From NCBI RefSeq assembly GCF_943733665.1, contig NZ_OX030782.1:2196501-2260500 (forward strand): a DNA stretch of 64,000 nt, given 5' to 3'. The position numbers and the translations under genes were made by a program. Below the pieces are notes generated by a model. That model was not told where the DNA came from, did no database searches, and worked only from the letters and a program-made list of their open reading frames with translations. This stretch comes from Aquimarina sp. Aq107 (lineage in GTDB: Bacteria; Bacteroidota; Bacteroidia; Flavobacteriales; Flavobacteriaceae). Shown piece after piece: positions 16,243-25,499 of this stretch. Every line of letters starts with the position of its first letter. Position 1 is the first letter of the stretch.

Positions 16243-18420
16243 CTAATGATGCTCTTTTTGTCCAAAAGGTTTAAGTATGATTCCTGCACTTAGTATAAAT
16301 CCATCTGTAGGAGCATAGATTTCTGCAAAAGTAGGGTCATTAGCAGGAGGCAAAACTAAAGGAGAAAACCTACTCTGTCTTCTGTCTGTAAAGTTTTCGA
16401 AGTTGACAAAGATTGTCCCCCAATTAAAATTACGCATTCCTAGCAATCCCATTAAAACATAATCTGTAGTTTCTGAACCATTAGAAAGTAATTGTTTACC
16501 TGTATAATAGGTTTCAAAACCTATTCGCCATTTTTCATTTTCATACATAAAAACACTTCCTGCGTTATGTCTTGCCGTTAATGGTTTTTGTGGGTTTCCA
16601 TCCAAATAATTTAGTTGAGTATCTATAAAAGCATAATTAAGAAACCATCTAAAGTCTTTATAACTAAACTTAATATTTGTTTCGGCTCCTTTGCTTACAA
16701 TATTATCATTCGCATTTTCATATTCAAAAAAACCAGTACCAGTATCACTAAGTAATAATCCATCTTGGATAGCAGTTACATAGAATAACTGATTAATAGA
16801 AAAATCTATCTCATCCGTAAGGTAGGTCTCATAATTAAAATCTAGGTTTACTCCGTAAGACCTTTCTGCTTCTATACGAGTATCATCAATAGCTAAAACA
16901 TTATTGAAATTAATTAGTTCTGCTTCTTCAGTAAAGATATCTGGGATCTTATACCCTAATCCACCTCCAATCCTACTGGAAAAGGAATTATCTGATTTAA
17001 ATAACAATGATACTTTGGGTAACGGAAAAAATCCCCAATCATCAGCATAATCAGCTCTAAAACCAGTTTCTAATATCCAGTTTTCAGAAAAATCATAAAT
17101 GTTATTAATAAATAATCCAGCAGTTACATCATTCTGATCTCTTTCTAAAGAACTAGAATCTTCATCAAAATCTATGGTATATAAATTAGCTCCAAAAATC
17201 CAATCAGTTCTCTGCCCATCTTTCTTATATGCTATTTCTGTAAAAGAATTAATTTGAGTTCCACTAAAATTAATATCTGGAACGATTAAATCACGATTAA
17301 AATAAGCGAAACTATTTTTTATGTTTATGGATCTTAAACTATCAATTTCTGTAGTATAGACGGCTTGTGTACTTACTCTTTTTGAAACATTTTCTTCTGT
17401 GTATAAATTATTATCGTCATTTTCAATCCCATTAACATCTCCTCCTATTCTATCATCATACGTTCCATTTACACCAAACCAAAACGTAGTTTTATCTGAT
17501 GGATAGTAGAATAACTTAGGGTTTATAGAAATAGACTTAGTACGCGGTAAATTACTAAAACCATCATCCTCAGGATCATATTCTTTTTGATAATGACCAG
17601 ATCCATAGAGGGTAATCCCAAACTTATTATTACGCTTACTAAAGAAAGTATTAAGTGTAGTTCCTAAAGCGTGTGTTTGCGTAAGCATAATATCTAAATC
17701 TGGTTCTTTTTCTGGTGTTTTAGAAATTAAATTCACTAATCCTGCAATAGCTCCACCACCATAAAGTGTAGAAGAACTTCCTTTGATGATTTCAAATTGC
17801 TTTAAATCTAAAGGAGGAATATGCAAAATACTAAGACCACTCGAAAACCCTGAATATAAAGGAAATCCATCCCTTAATAACTGAGTATATCTACCATCTA
17901 ATCCTTGAATCCTTATATTAGAATTCCCGCTACTTAATGATGTTTGCTGCATCTGTATTCCTGTACTTTCTCTTAACACCATAGAGATATTGGTAGCATT
18001 CATAGCATTTTTCTCACTTAGCTCTTCGCCACCAATAACTTCTATCCTAGTTGGAATTCTTTTTATAGTTCGAGTGCTTCTATTAGATTCCAAAAACACT
18101 TCCTCCAAAGCTTCCCCATTTTCCTTAAGATACACAATCAATACTTCCTCATATGGAATTTCTAAATTGCGATCTAAAGAATTGAATCCTAAAAATGATA
18201 TTTTAATATTATAATTTCCTTTAGGAATATCATTAATAGTTGCCATACCATCAAGTCCGGTTATACTACCTTTGTCCATATCTTGGATATAAACGGAAGC
18301 ACCAACTAAAGGTTCTTGATTTGTCTCATTAAGTACTTTTATATTTAAAACACTATTTTGCGCATGAGTATATGCACATAGCGATATGAAGAGCATTACG
18401 CTCCATATTATGTTTTTCAT
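16243..18420 (-). CDS. TonB-dependent outer-membrane receptor (probably metal-related)
   Basis: A signal peptide is followed by a carboxypeptidase-D-like regulatory domain (residues ~22-100, LVGASVYIQDMDKGSITG), a plug (~115-235, with VNLISKTPEKEP at its end) and a ~480-residue barrel. At 725 residues it is the normal length for metal-chelate receptors rather than the longer SusC proteins, and no SusD partner is present. The next gene upstream encodes a His/Cys-rich DUF6660 protein. That pairing suggests uptake of a metal such as copper, but the substrate is inferred. Confidence 0.88.
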   Translation of the reverse strand: MKNIIWSVMLFISLCAYTHAQNSVLNIKVLNETNQEPLVGASVYIQDMDKGSITGLDGMATINDIPKGNYNIKISFLGFNSLDRNLEIPYEEVLIVYLKENGEALEEVFLESNRSTRTIKRIPTRIEVIGGEELSEKNAMNATNISMVLRESTGIQMQQTSLSSGNSNIRIQGLDGRYTQLLRDGFPLYSGFSSGLSILHIPPLDLKQFEIIKGSSSTLYGGGAIAGLVNLISKTPEKEPDLDIMLTQTHALGTTLNTFFSKRNNKFGITLYGSGHYQKEYDPEDDGFSNLPRTKSISINPKLFYYPSDKTTFWFGVNGTYDDRIGGDVNGIENDDNNLYTEENVSKRVSTQAVYTTEIDSLRSINIKNSFAYFNRDLIVPDINFSGTQINSFTEIAYKKDGQRTDWIFGANLYTIDFDEDSSSLERDQNDVTAGLFINNIYDFSENWILETGFRADYADDWGFFPLPKVSLLFKSDNSFSSRIGGGLGYKIPDIFTEEAELINFNNVLAIDDTRIEAERSYGVNLDFNYETYLTDEIDFSINQLFYVTAIQDGLLLSDTGTGFFEYENANDNIVSKGAETNIKFSYKDFRWFLNYAFIDTQLNYLDGNPQKPLTARHNAGSVFMYENEKWRIGFETYYTGKQLLSNGSETTDYVLMGLLGMRNFNWGTIFVNFENFTDRRQSRFSPLVLPPANDPTFAEIYAPTDGFILSAGIILKPFGQKEHH

Positions 18421-18492
18421 TCTAAAATGATATTATTTATTAGATAAATGTATTCTTCCACTTTTATTCTGTGAAAGCCAATATTATATTCA

Positions 18493-18810
18493 TCAAATAA
18501 ATTGAGGCGGTTGCCAAATATTAGGAAGATAAAAGAAATTGTACTCAGGTTGATCTGTAAAATCATCTTTTGATATGATTGTACTTTTAACCTCTATATC
18601 AAATGGTTTTATCAATTCGTAAGTAATTGTAAGTCCACAACAGGTACAAACACATAAGGAAGCACAAGAATCATCTGTATCATCGGAATGATTATGGTTC
18701 TTATCATTTATTGACAATTCATCTTGATGTTCTACATTAAAAGAATCAGAGCATGGCGCTATTGTCATAGCTAATAAGAAAACAGATAATATTACGGTTA
18801 GAAATCTCAT
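18493..18810 (-). CDS. DUF6660-like His/Cys-rich exported protein
   Basis: I start at the ATG at 18808-18810, which leads straight into a signal peptide (MRFLTVILSVFLLAMTIAPC). The frame extends to 18843, but a -7 box lies there. The mature part has KNHNHSDDTDD followed by CASLCVCTCCG, a strong metal-binding look. Such proteins are found next to TonB receptors in Bacteroidota and are thought to relate to metal handling. It precedes the TonB receptor by 72 bases and is probably co-transcribed with it. Confidence 0.75.
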   Translation of the reverse strand: MRFLTVILSVFLLAMTIAPCSDSFNVEHQDELSINDKNHNHSDDTDDSCASLCVCTCCGLTITYELIKPFDIEVKSTIISKDDFTDQPEYNFFYLPNIWQPPQFI

Positions 18811-18818
18811 GTGTTTTA

Positions 18819-18826
18819 CAAAGATA
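18819..18826 (-). promoter_or_regulatory. -7 box for the DUF6660/TonB operon
   Basis: The minus strand reads TATCTTTG, a TAnnTTTG match, ending 8 bases before the DUF6660 ATG. A TTG lies 14 bases further upstream, shorter than the usual 17-23 spacing. If used, the transcript has almost no leader. Confidence 0.4.
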
Positions 18827-18846
18827 TATGAAATAGATGGCAATGT

Positions 18847-19494
18847 TTACTTCTCTCCAACTAAAATCCAAATTCGTTTATCTTTCTCGTTTTTCCACCT
18901 ACCAAAATCTTTAATTTCTGTTTTAATTCTAAATCCAGAATCAATCAATTCATCTTTTACATAGTGTATAGCTAACGTATGTGCTTCTGTTTGTTGATTT
19001 CTTGATTTATTAAGCATATGTTGTTTAAACTTTTCTATAACAACTATTTTTCCTTTAGACTTAAGAGCTTTCTTTACATGTTTTAATATTTTTATATAAT
19101 CCTCCATTTCGTGATATGTATCAAGAATAATTGCAACATCGAGAGACTCATCTAGTAATTTAGGATTATCATAATCTCCTAAAATTGTAGTTACATTTTT
19201 TAAGTTTCTTTCAACAAGATATTTATTTAACTTTTCTAGCCTATCCTTTCGAACATCAACTGAAAATACTTTACCAGTTTCTCCTACTTCCTTGGAAATA
19301 TGAATCGACAAGTATCCTTCGTGACAACCAATATCTGCAACAATACTTCCTAATTCAATTCCGGCTATTTCAAAAATTTCGGAAACTTTCATCCAAGTAT
19401 CTCTTTCTTCCCAATCATATGCTTTATACTGAGCATTTGTTATTTGAAACCCTAATAGAATGAATAGAAATAAAACGATGTTATACGCTTTCAT
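18847..19494 (-). CDS. SAM-dependent methyltransferase with an N-terminal signal peptide
   Basis: Residues ~45-200 form a class I methyltransferase: motif I is VADIGCHEGYLS, then VFSVDVRKDRLEKL, the motif-II-like DVAIILDTYHEM and motif III KSKGKIVVIEKF. The N-terminus (MKAYNIVLFLFILLGFQITNAQ) is an apparently normal signal peptide with a cleavage site. That is odd because SAM is cytoplasmic. Similar signal-bearing methyltransferases occur in Bacteroidota, and some may be anchored or act with an unknown cofactor. It ends 36 bases upstream of the DUF6660 start. Substrate unknown. Confidence 0.78.
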   Translation of the reverse strand: MKAYNIVLFLFILLGFQITNAQYKAYDWEERDTWMKVSEIFEIAGIELGSIVADIGCHEGYLSIHISKEVGETGKVFSVDVRKDRLEKLNKYLVERNLKNVTTILGDYDNPKLLDESLDVAIILDTYHEMEDYIKILKHVKKALKSKGKIVVIEKFKQHMLNKSRNQQTEAHTLAIHYVKDELIDSGFRIKTEIKDFGRWKNEKDKRIWILVGEK

Positions 19495-19686
19495 ATTGTT
19501 AATATTTCATGATTAACATTGATTATATGATAGTTAGGTAAATTAAAATAGCTTATAATTAAACTACATCTATGTTTTTTAAGAAAAGTTTGTGCTTTAT
19601 TTATAGGAAAAAAAGGATATTGAGCTAAAATTCTATGTAACACAGTCATTAATTATTCTTCTTATACAATAGATCATAAATTAATA

Positions 19687-21054
19687 ATGAAAAAAGAACT
19701 ACTTATTATACTTGGGGTATACCTATGTAATTGGATATTAAGTCTAATTCTTTTTGTTATAGGTGCCATGGTAATTGCTGATGTTACCTTTTTAGATTCT
19801 TTTACATATTTTTTTGAAGCATTACAAAGAACTAACTTTCTTAAAGCAATTCATGTTTTATTTATTATACTTTATTGCTGTTTTCTAATTTTCAGGTACT
19901 TCATTAGGTTACAGAGAAAAAAAGGTTTCAAATTAATGGCAAAACAACTATCACTAAGACTCTTTACCCCTGCCATCGTATTATTCGGTATTTATAAATT
20001 TATTGTCATTAAAAATAGCTACGAAAACTTCCAATATAATTGGATTCCTGCGGTAGAAAACAAAAGTGGTATATCTAAAGATTTATATGAAATAGATGGG
20101 AAACATCGTGGAATGAATGTTTTTGGTTGGAATAATGATCATACGAAGGCAATCAATGATTTAATTAAATCTAATATAGAATGGGTTGCTATTGTTCCTT
20201 TCTTAGATCAAGAGGATGAACAAACATTAACAATGCGGGTTCCTAACGAAATTGGGCAATGGTCGCGAAGAGATAGTTTGCATATCAAAACAATTAAAGA
20301 ACTGAAGAAAAAAAACGTACATATCATGCTTAAGCCTCACCTGTGGTTATCTAATGGATGGAGGTCAAATATTACACATACGAATGAATCCAATTGGGAT
20401 ACTTGGTTCGACTCTTATCGTGCTAATATGATACATTATGCGAAAATGGCAGCATTAACAGAAGTTGAACTGTTTTGTATTGGGACTGAATTAAAAAGCT
20501 CGCTAAAAGCTCAGCCAAAAAAATGGAACTTATTGGTTAAAGAAATCAGAGCTATTTATAAAGGGAAACTCACCTATGCTGCAAATTGGGATGGAGAATA
20601 TGAGTTAATTGATTTTTGGAATGATATGGATTATATAGGTATTCAAGCATATTTTCCTTTAACCCAAAAATCAAATCCAGAAATTAATGTCGTTAGGAGT
20701 GGGTGGAAAACACATATAGATCTGCTAGAATCATTATCCAAAAAACATAATAAACCCATCTTATTTACAGAAGTAGGATATAAAAGTGAAGCTTCAGGAA
20801 CCATCAGGCCTTGGGAGTGGGGTTCAGCACTGAGTATTTTATCTAAACAAAAATCTGATAAAACTCAGCAAATAGCTTTTGAAGCATTATACCAAGAATT
20901 ATGGAATAAAAAATGGTTTGCTGGCACCTATATTTGGCAATGGAATACTCAATCAAAAAAAGAAAATGCTGCCACAGACCTTGATTTTTCTCCAAGGTAT
21001 AAGCCTGCAGAAAATACAATAGCCAAATGGTATTCTACTACCAATTGTGATTAA
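19687..21054 (+). CDS. Membrane-anchored GH113-like glycoside hydrolase
   Basis: Three hydrophobic helices occupy residues ~5-115. A (beta/alpha)8 domain follows, starting GMNVFGWNNDH. It resembles family GH113 (beta-mannanase-type): likely acid/base Glu268 in FCIGTELKSS and nucleophile Glu362 in LFTEVGYKS. The catalytic domain should face the periplasm, tethered to the inner membrane. No polysaccharide-utilisation genes surround it, so it may act on the cell's own glycan rather than food. Its stop overlaps that of the convergent amidohydrolase by 4 bases. Substrate specificity is inferred only from family. Confidence 0.82.
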   Translation: MKKELLIILGVYLCNWILSLILFVIGAMVIADVTFLDSFTYFFEALQRTNFLKAIHVLFIILYCCFLIFRYFIRLQRKKGFKLMAKQLSLRLFTPAIVLFGIYKFIVIKNSYENFQYNWIPAVENKSGISKDLYEIDGKHRGMNVFGWNNDHTKAINDLIKSNIEWVAIVPFLDQEDEQTLTMRVPNEIGQWSRRDSLHIKTIKELKKKNVHIMLKPHLWLSNGWRSNITHTNESNWDTWFDSYRANMIHYAKMAALTEVELFCIGTELKSSLKAQPKKWNLLVKEIRAIYKGKLTYAANWDGEYELIDFWNDMDYIGIQAYFPLTQKSNPEINVVRSGWKTHIDLLESLSKKHNKPILFTEVGYKSEASGTIRPWEWGSALSILSKQKSDKTQQIAFEALYQELWNKKWFAGTYIWQWNTQSKKENAATDLDFSPRYKPAENTIAKWYSTTNCD

Positions 21055-22802
21055 AATTTAGATAAAAAGACAGCTGGATTGTCACGCGCTATAATATCAA
21101 ATTCTTCTACAGTAAGATTCCCAGTTGTAGTAGCTACCAAATTCTTTTCGGCAGAATGATTTCTAACGACATAGAAATCGGTCCCAAATAAAACTTTATC
21201 TCCTAATTTAGGATTATTAATAGTTTGCCTTAACAATGGAAAAATTTGATCATCATGTAGGATATAACTAATATCGGCATATACATTATCATGTTGTAAC
21301 ATCATACTACAAATAATAGAATACCAGTCAACATATTTCCAGCAATCCTGGAGTTTTTTCCAACTAAATTTTTGATTAGCAGTGTATAAAAAATCTATTC
21401 CGAAATCTGGTTCTTTTATTAATTCATTACTGTATCCGTATCGATCTAGCTCTAAATACTTATTCCACTGATCTTCTCCACCAAAATGAGCAAAACAAAT
21501 TTTAAGATGAGATAAATTATATTTTAATTCTGTATTTAAATCAGTAAATCCAAATAGATCTCTTATATCCTGTCTACATTGGCTTACTAAAATTCGTAAT
21601 AATTCTTCTTTAAGTAACACCAAGTAATTCATAGGATGTGTAAAATTTAAAGAAAAGTCCTTGTTTTTACGTTGTGGTAATAATAAAGGCTCATAAATTT
21701 CATTTTTAAGGTTTACAATCTCTTTAAAGATTGGATGCGACTCCCATTCCTTTTTCTTTGCTCCTCTATAAAATATTGTTCCCTTAATACAATGTGTCAT
21801 AATTGGAAGTTGGTTATCTGCTGCATATTTCCAAAGTGGCAATAACTCTTCATCAAAAGGATAATAGCCTAATGCCGGGTAAATTTTAAACCCATCAAAT
21901 TTTTTATCCTCTATGTATTCTTTTATAAAACAATCCTCTAATGTAACTGTGCCATTATTAAAAGTGTATTTAAAATGATCCTTTTCGTCTTTTATTCTGC
22001 GCGGTTCAGCAAACACGAATGGAAGAAAAGCATCTTTATTAATACTGTTTTCCTTTATATCAGCTAATTCTTGCATCTGATGTTGATAAGAATTTTCTGG
22101 TTTTAATCTACCAGCTCCCATATATTCCATATCCATTGGTAGAACTATAAATTTTGTTCCAGGCGGATATTGTTCTTTCATGGATGAAAAAATTTTACTT
22201 TGATTTTTATACAGAGTAAATCTCCCTAATAACAAATATCTTTCTAATAAATCTTTAGTCATCTTACCTGGTAGAATAGCGAAAAACTTAAAAGTCTTAC
22301 TTAGAATAAACCAAATGAAATTACGTCCACTCTTGAAATAACTAAAAAGTATGAAAGAAAGAAGAATTTGCAGATATACATTTTTTATTGGAATCAACAG
22401 GTTATGATCTATTAACCAAGTCTGAAGTTTAACAACATATCCTATTATTTCATTTTGTTCGGGATTAAAAACAAGTGATAGCCATTTAAATATTATAAAA
22501 AACACATGAATAGTCAGTAACATTCCAATTAAAGACAACAATCCTGAAAGCAGTTTGTTTCTTCGTAATTTAATAGCTTTTAGTATTCTTTTACGTCTTT
22601 TTTCTATATAAGGATCCTTATATTTCCTATTATTACTTGATATGCTATTTTTAAATATTTTAAGTATTAATGTTGTATTTAATAAATAACTAAATGGCCA
22701 AGGAACAAAAGTTTTAGCTAAATATGGAGGAACATGTTCTCCTCTAAAAATATGGGTGTGACAATTTATTACAGGTTTTTTAGTACAATCACTCATAATC
22801 AA
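21051..22802 (-). CDS. Amidohydrolase-fold metal-dependent hydrolase with inserted membrane helices
   Basis: The metal site of the Amidohydrolase_2 superfamily is present: INCHTHIF (His15, His17), the Lys-bearing FDGFKIYPALGYYP, MTHCIKG, CFAHFGGEDQW and the Asp in LFGTDFYVV. Between strand 1 and the rest of the barrel, residues ~83-180 hold two or three hydrophobic helices, making it longer (583 residues) than usual for the family. The domain thus seems pinned to the membrane by an internal insertion. Substrate is unknown. It is tail-to-tail with the GH113 gene. The start could be at the Met two codons later. Confidence 0.75.
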   Translation of the reverse strand: MIMSDCTKKPVINCHTHIFRGEHVPPYLAKTFVPWPFSYLLNTTLILKIFKNSISSNNRKYKDPYIEKRRKRILKAIKLRRNKLLSGLLSLIGMLLTIHVFFIIFKWLSLVFNPEQNEIIGYVVKLQTWLIDHNLLIPIKNVYLQILLSFILFSYFKSGRNFIWFILSKTFKFFAILPGKMTKDLLERYLLLGRFTLYKNQSKIFSSMKEQYPPGTKFIVLPMDMEYMGAGRLKPENSYQHQMQELADIKENSINKDAFLPFVFAEPRRIKDEKDHFKYTFNNGTVTLEDCFIKEYIEDKKFDGFKIYPALGYYPFDEELLPLWKYAADNQLPIMTHCIKGTIFYRGAKKKEWESHPIFKEIVNLKNEIYEPLLLPQRKNKDFSLNFTHPMNYLVLLKEELLRILVSQCRQDIRDLFGFTDLNTELKYNLSHLKICFAHFGGEDQWNKYLELDRYGYSNELIKEPDFGIDFLYTANQKFSWKKLQDCWKYVDWYSIICSMMLQHDNVYADISYILHDDQIFPLLRQTINNPKLGDKVLFGTDFYVVRNHSAEKNLVATTTGNLTVEEFDIIARDNPAVFLSKF

Positions 22803-22938
22803 TTGATTTAAAAAGAGTTATTTATTGTGGTTTATATCAAAGGGCTATCTATACTATATGTTCATTGGGATCTGAGCATATAAGGGTGCAATTATGAATT
22901 CTAAACCCAAATCTAATTTAATTTAGATTTAAAGTTGA

Positions 22939-23082
22939 ATTATTAATGAAGTTTTTTTACCCTATCCTGGTACTCCTTCTTCTGAAGAAATTATATCATC
23001 AAGACAAATTACTATTTACAACAATTATGGTTAGTACTATTGGGAAACTAATTATTATGAAGTTTTGATAGAAAAATATTAA
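22939..23082 (+). pseudogene. Possible degraded gene fragment with in-frame TAG
   Basis: In the frame of 22951 the translation reads EVFLPYPGTPSSEEIISSRQ, continues to TIYNNYG, stops at a TAG (23032-23034), then resumes with YYWETNYYEVLIEKY before TAA. Both halves look protein-like in composition, and the frame has no good start. It may be the tail of a lost gene. The overlap with the end of the Dabb gene and the short length make this weak. Confidence 0.2.
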
Positions 23083-23501
23083 TCTAAACTTATAGTATCA
23101 TATATCTGTACTTTATTCCATAGCGAAGAAGCTTCTTTAATAAATAACAAATGAGCTTCTTCTTTTTGATATAAATCCTGCTCTTCTTTTGATGAAAAAG
23201 TAACGATTATAGAATACGTATATGTATTATCCACTACTTCTCGATCTGTACCTGCTGGAGTTCCAACAAAGTTAGTCTTCGCATATTTTGATGTATTAAG
23301 GAATTTAGTGAGAGATTTTTCAAAAAGTTCTCTTTCTTCAAGGTTATCAGGATTATTAAGCCATATGTAAACGGAGTGAACAAAGTTCTTATCAAATACT
23401 GGTTCTTTTTTATTGCAAGATAATACCGTAGAAATTAGTACAACAAAGATTAAAAACAAGAATTTTTCACCTATGTTATTATATATTTTTTGAAGGTTCA
23501 T
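23079..23501 (-). CDS. Lipoprotein with Dabb (stress-responsive A/B barrel) domain
   Basis: The signal ends in a lipobox (VLSCNKKE). The mature protein begins FVHSVYIWLNNPDN and ends LFIKEASSLWNKVQIYDT, the typical start and end of Dabb domains, small dimeric ferredoxin-like barrels. At 140 residues it carries a single Dabb domain. Family members often have no known activity. It stands alone and diverges from a small membrane protein gene. Confidence 0.8.
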   Translation of the reverse strand: MNLQKIYNNIGEKFLFLIFVVLISTVLSCNKKEPVFDKNFVHSVYIWLNNPDNLEERELFEKSLTKFLNTSKYAKTNFVGTPAGTDREVVDNTYTYSIIVTFSSKEEQDLYQKEEAHLLFIKEASSLWNKVQIYDTISLD

Positions 23502-23666
23502 ATTATTAATGATTAGTTAGATTTCTTAAAAATACGAAACAACTAGCAATCTTTATAATTCTAATATATTGAACAATAATTTACAATTAACAGCCTAAAG
23601 AAATTTGCGTTTAATTAGGTTTCTGCATACATTGTTAGCTCAAAACAACTTAATAATCAATTAATT

Positions 23667-24095
23667 ATGAACACAACGAACAAATTACCTGTATGGTTTT
23701 GGGTCATCAGTATTATTGCTCTTATATGGAATATTATGGGAGTAATGGCCTATTTAGGTCAAGCATATATGACAGAAGAAATACTTAATGCAATGCCAGA
23801 AGCTGATCAAAATTTTTATAATAATATTCCTGCTTGGGTAACTGCTGTATTTGCTATAGCAGTTTTTTCTGGACTATTTGGTTGCATAGCTCTTTTGATA
23901 AGAAAAAAAATTGCCATTATACTTTTTATAGTGTCATTATTGGGGATATTAGCCCAACAAACGTACAACTTTTTCATACAAGATTTTGTAGAGCTATCTG
24001 GTCAAAGAGTGTATATGCCAGTTATAATCTTAGTATTCGCAATATTTTTAATATGGTTTTCTAAATTCTCTAACTCGAAAAGGTGGATTTCGTAA
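23667..24095 (+). CDS. Small four-helix membrane protein of unknown function
   Basis: Four hydrophobic helices lie at residues ~8-30, ~55-80, ~82-100 and ~115-132. A soluble stretch between helices 1 and 2 (QAYMTEEILNAMPEADQNFY) is characteristic of a widespread Bacteroidota family that databases sometimes name sugar transporter without evidence. I see no transport or catalytic motif. It is monocistronic and followed by a strong bidirectional terminator. Confidence 0.7.
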   Translation: MNTTNKLPVWFWVISIIALIWNIMGVMAYLGQAYMTEEILNAMPEADQNFYNNIPAWVTAVFAIAVFSGLFGCIALLIRKKIAIILFIVSLLGILAQQTYNFFIQDFVELSGQRVYMPVIILVFAIFLIWFSKFSNSKRWIS

Positions 24096-24125
24096 ATCGT
24101 AATAAATAGAATTTAAAAAAAATCA

Positions 24126-24155
24126 CAAATGGTATCTAATTTTAGATACCATTTG
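24126..24155. terminator. Bidirectional terminator
   Basis: A perfect 13-bp stem (24126-24138 with 24143-24155) has a 4-base loop, between the convergent membrane-protein gene and the putative anti-sigma gene. Confidence 0.8.
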
Positions 24156-24173
24156 TATTATGTTAAAACAAAC

Positions 24174-24785
24174 TTATTCATTGGATTGTAAGTCTTTTAA
24201 TATATCTTCTGCATCATTGATATTCTTTCCATAGCATTTTTTAACCCATTTAGCAAAAAACACAAAAAAGGTAATCCCCATAGGTATAAAAACTAATAAT
24301 GGCCAGAGGTTTTTAACACCTGTAAACATATCTTTTCCTCCCAAAATTTTAGAAGTAACTGGTAAAATAAAAAAGATTAGTAAAAAACTAAGGTAGTAGG
24401 ATGTTTTTTGAAGTGATTGGAATTGTTTTTTATTTCTAGTATACTTTATTAATGTATCTCTATAACTATTTTCATAGAAATTGATCCCACTCATTTTATT
24501 AATAGACCTTAACGATAATATTGGTAATATAATTAGTATAATGGCGGATGATATACCAAAAAACATATTATACCAAGTTTCTAACTCATTAATATTCAAT
24601 AAAATTAATAACGCCATACCGAAACAAATAATTGTTCCAAATATTTCTGGGTAAGCAATTCTATTCCATTTTTTTCTATACTGTTCTTGTGTCATCATCA
24701 TAATCATTTTATCTGTTAGTTTTTTTTGTTTTTCTAATTGGCCGCTTATCTCAGACCATACGTTTTGCATTTCTTCTAATTCCAT
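24174..24785 (-). CDS. Membrane protein, probable partner (anti-sigma-like) of the ECF sigma factor
   Basis: This 203-residue protein starts with a cytoplasmic amphipathic segment (MELEEMQNVWSEISGQLEKQ) and then has four membrane helices at ~48-64, ~72-90, ~125-145 and ~158-178. It begins 3 bases after the sigma-factor stop, so the pair is translationally linked. The family is common behind ECF sigma genes in Flavobacteriia. It lacks a recognised zinc-type anti-sigma motif, so the anti-sigma role comes from position only. Confidence 0.65.
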   Translation of the reverse strand: MELEEMQNVWSEISGQLEKQKKLTDKMIMMMTQEQYRKKWNRIAYPEIFGTIICFGMALLILLNINELETWYNMFFGISSAIILIILPILSLRSINKMSGINFYENSYRDTLIKYTRNKKQFQSLQKTSYYLSFLLIFFILPVTSKILGGKDMFTGVKNLWPLLVFIPMGITFFVFFAKWVKKCYGKNINDAEDILKDLQSNE

Positions 24786-24788
24786 CTA

Positions 24789-25280
24789 TTACCCTTTTTT
24801 AACTATTTGAGTTTTTAATTTTTGTTTTATCCTAGATATTCTAGTTCCCACATTGGTTGGTGTTAATCCTGTAATCAATGCAATTTCTTCATATTTCTTA
24901 CCTTCTAGCAGTAATAGGATGAGTCCTTTTTCTAAATCACTAAGCATTTTAATATGTGCATACAGTATTTTTAATTTTTCTTCGAACTCTGTATTATAGT
25001 TTTCAGTTTGTTTAAGTACTATTTGATCAATCCCTACTCTATTTCCTTTTCTCTTTTCTTTTTTTAATCTTGTAATCGCAGTATTTAATGCTACTCGATA
25101 CATCCAAGTACTCACCTTAGCATCTCCTCTGAAAGAATCATACGCCTTCCATAATTGATATACTATTTCTTGATATAAATCTTGCTGGTCTTCGGATTGA
25201 TCTGTATAAACTGTGGTTATTTTAAAAATAACACCTTCGTTCTCTTTAATAATCCGAGTAAACTCTTCTTCTTTACTCAT
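24789..25280 (-). CDS. ECF RNA polymerase sigma factor
   Basis: Region 2 is visible in DLYQEIVYQLWKAYDSFRGD and WMYRVALNTAITRLKK. Region 4 is in LEGKKYEEIALITGLTPTNV followed by GTRISRIKQKLK. At 163 residues it is normal for an ECF (sigma-70 group 4) factor. It directs transcription of an unknown regulon and is probably held by the membrane protein encoded 3 bases downstream. I see no copy of a distinct target promoter that can be assigned to it. Confidence 0.9.
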   Translation of the reverse strand: MSKEEEFTRIIKENEGVIFKITTVYTDQSEDQQDLYQEIVYQLWKAYDSFRGDAKVSTWMYRVALNTAITRLKKEKRKGNRVGIDQIVLKQTENYNTEFEEKLKILYAHIKMLSDLEKGLILLLLEGKKYEEIALITGLTPTNVGTRISRIKQKLKTQIVKKG

Positions 25281-25499
25281 ATTGAGTTTCTTTTTACCAT
25301 TAGTATATGGTATTCCAAAAAAATCACAAAAAAATTAAAAATTATTAATAAAGCTATGAATTAAATGTGCTCAAAGCCTATAATACAAAGTGAAATATTA
25401 TGCAGAAAAAAATACTGTAGTAAATAAGTGAAGAAAACTTATATAGATAATCGGATTAAAAAGAAAGAAGAAAATTGAATGATAAATAGTAGTTAAAAA

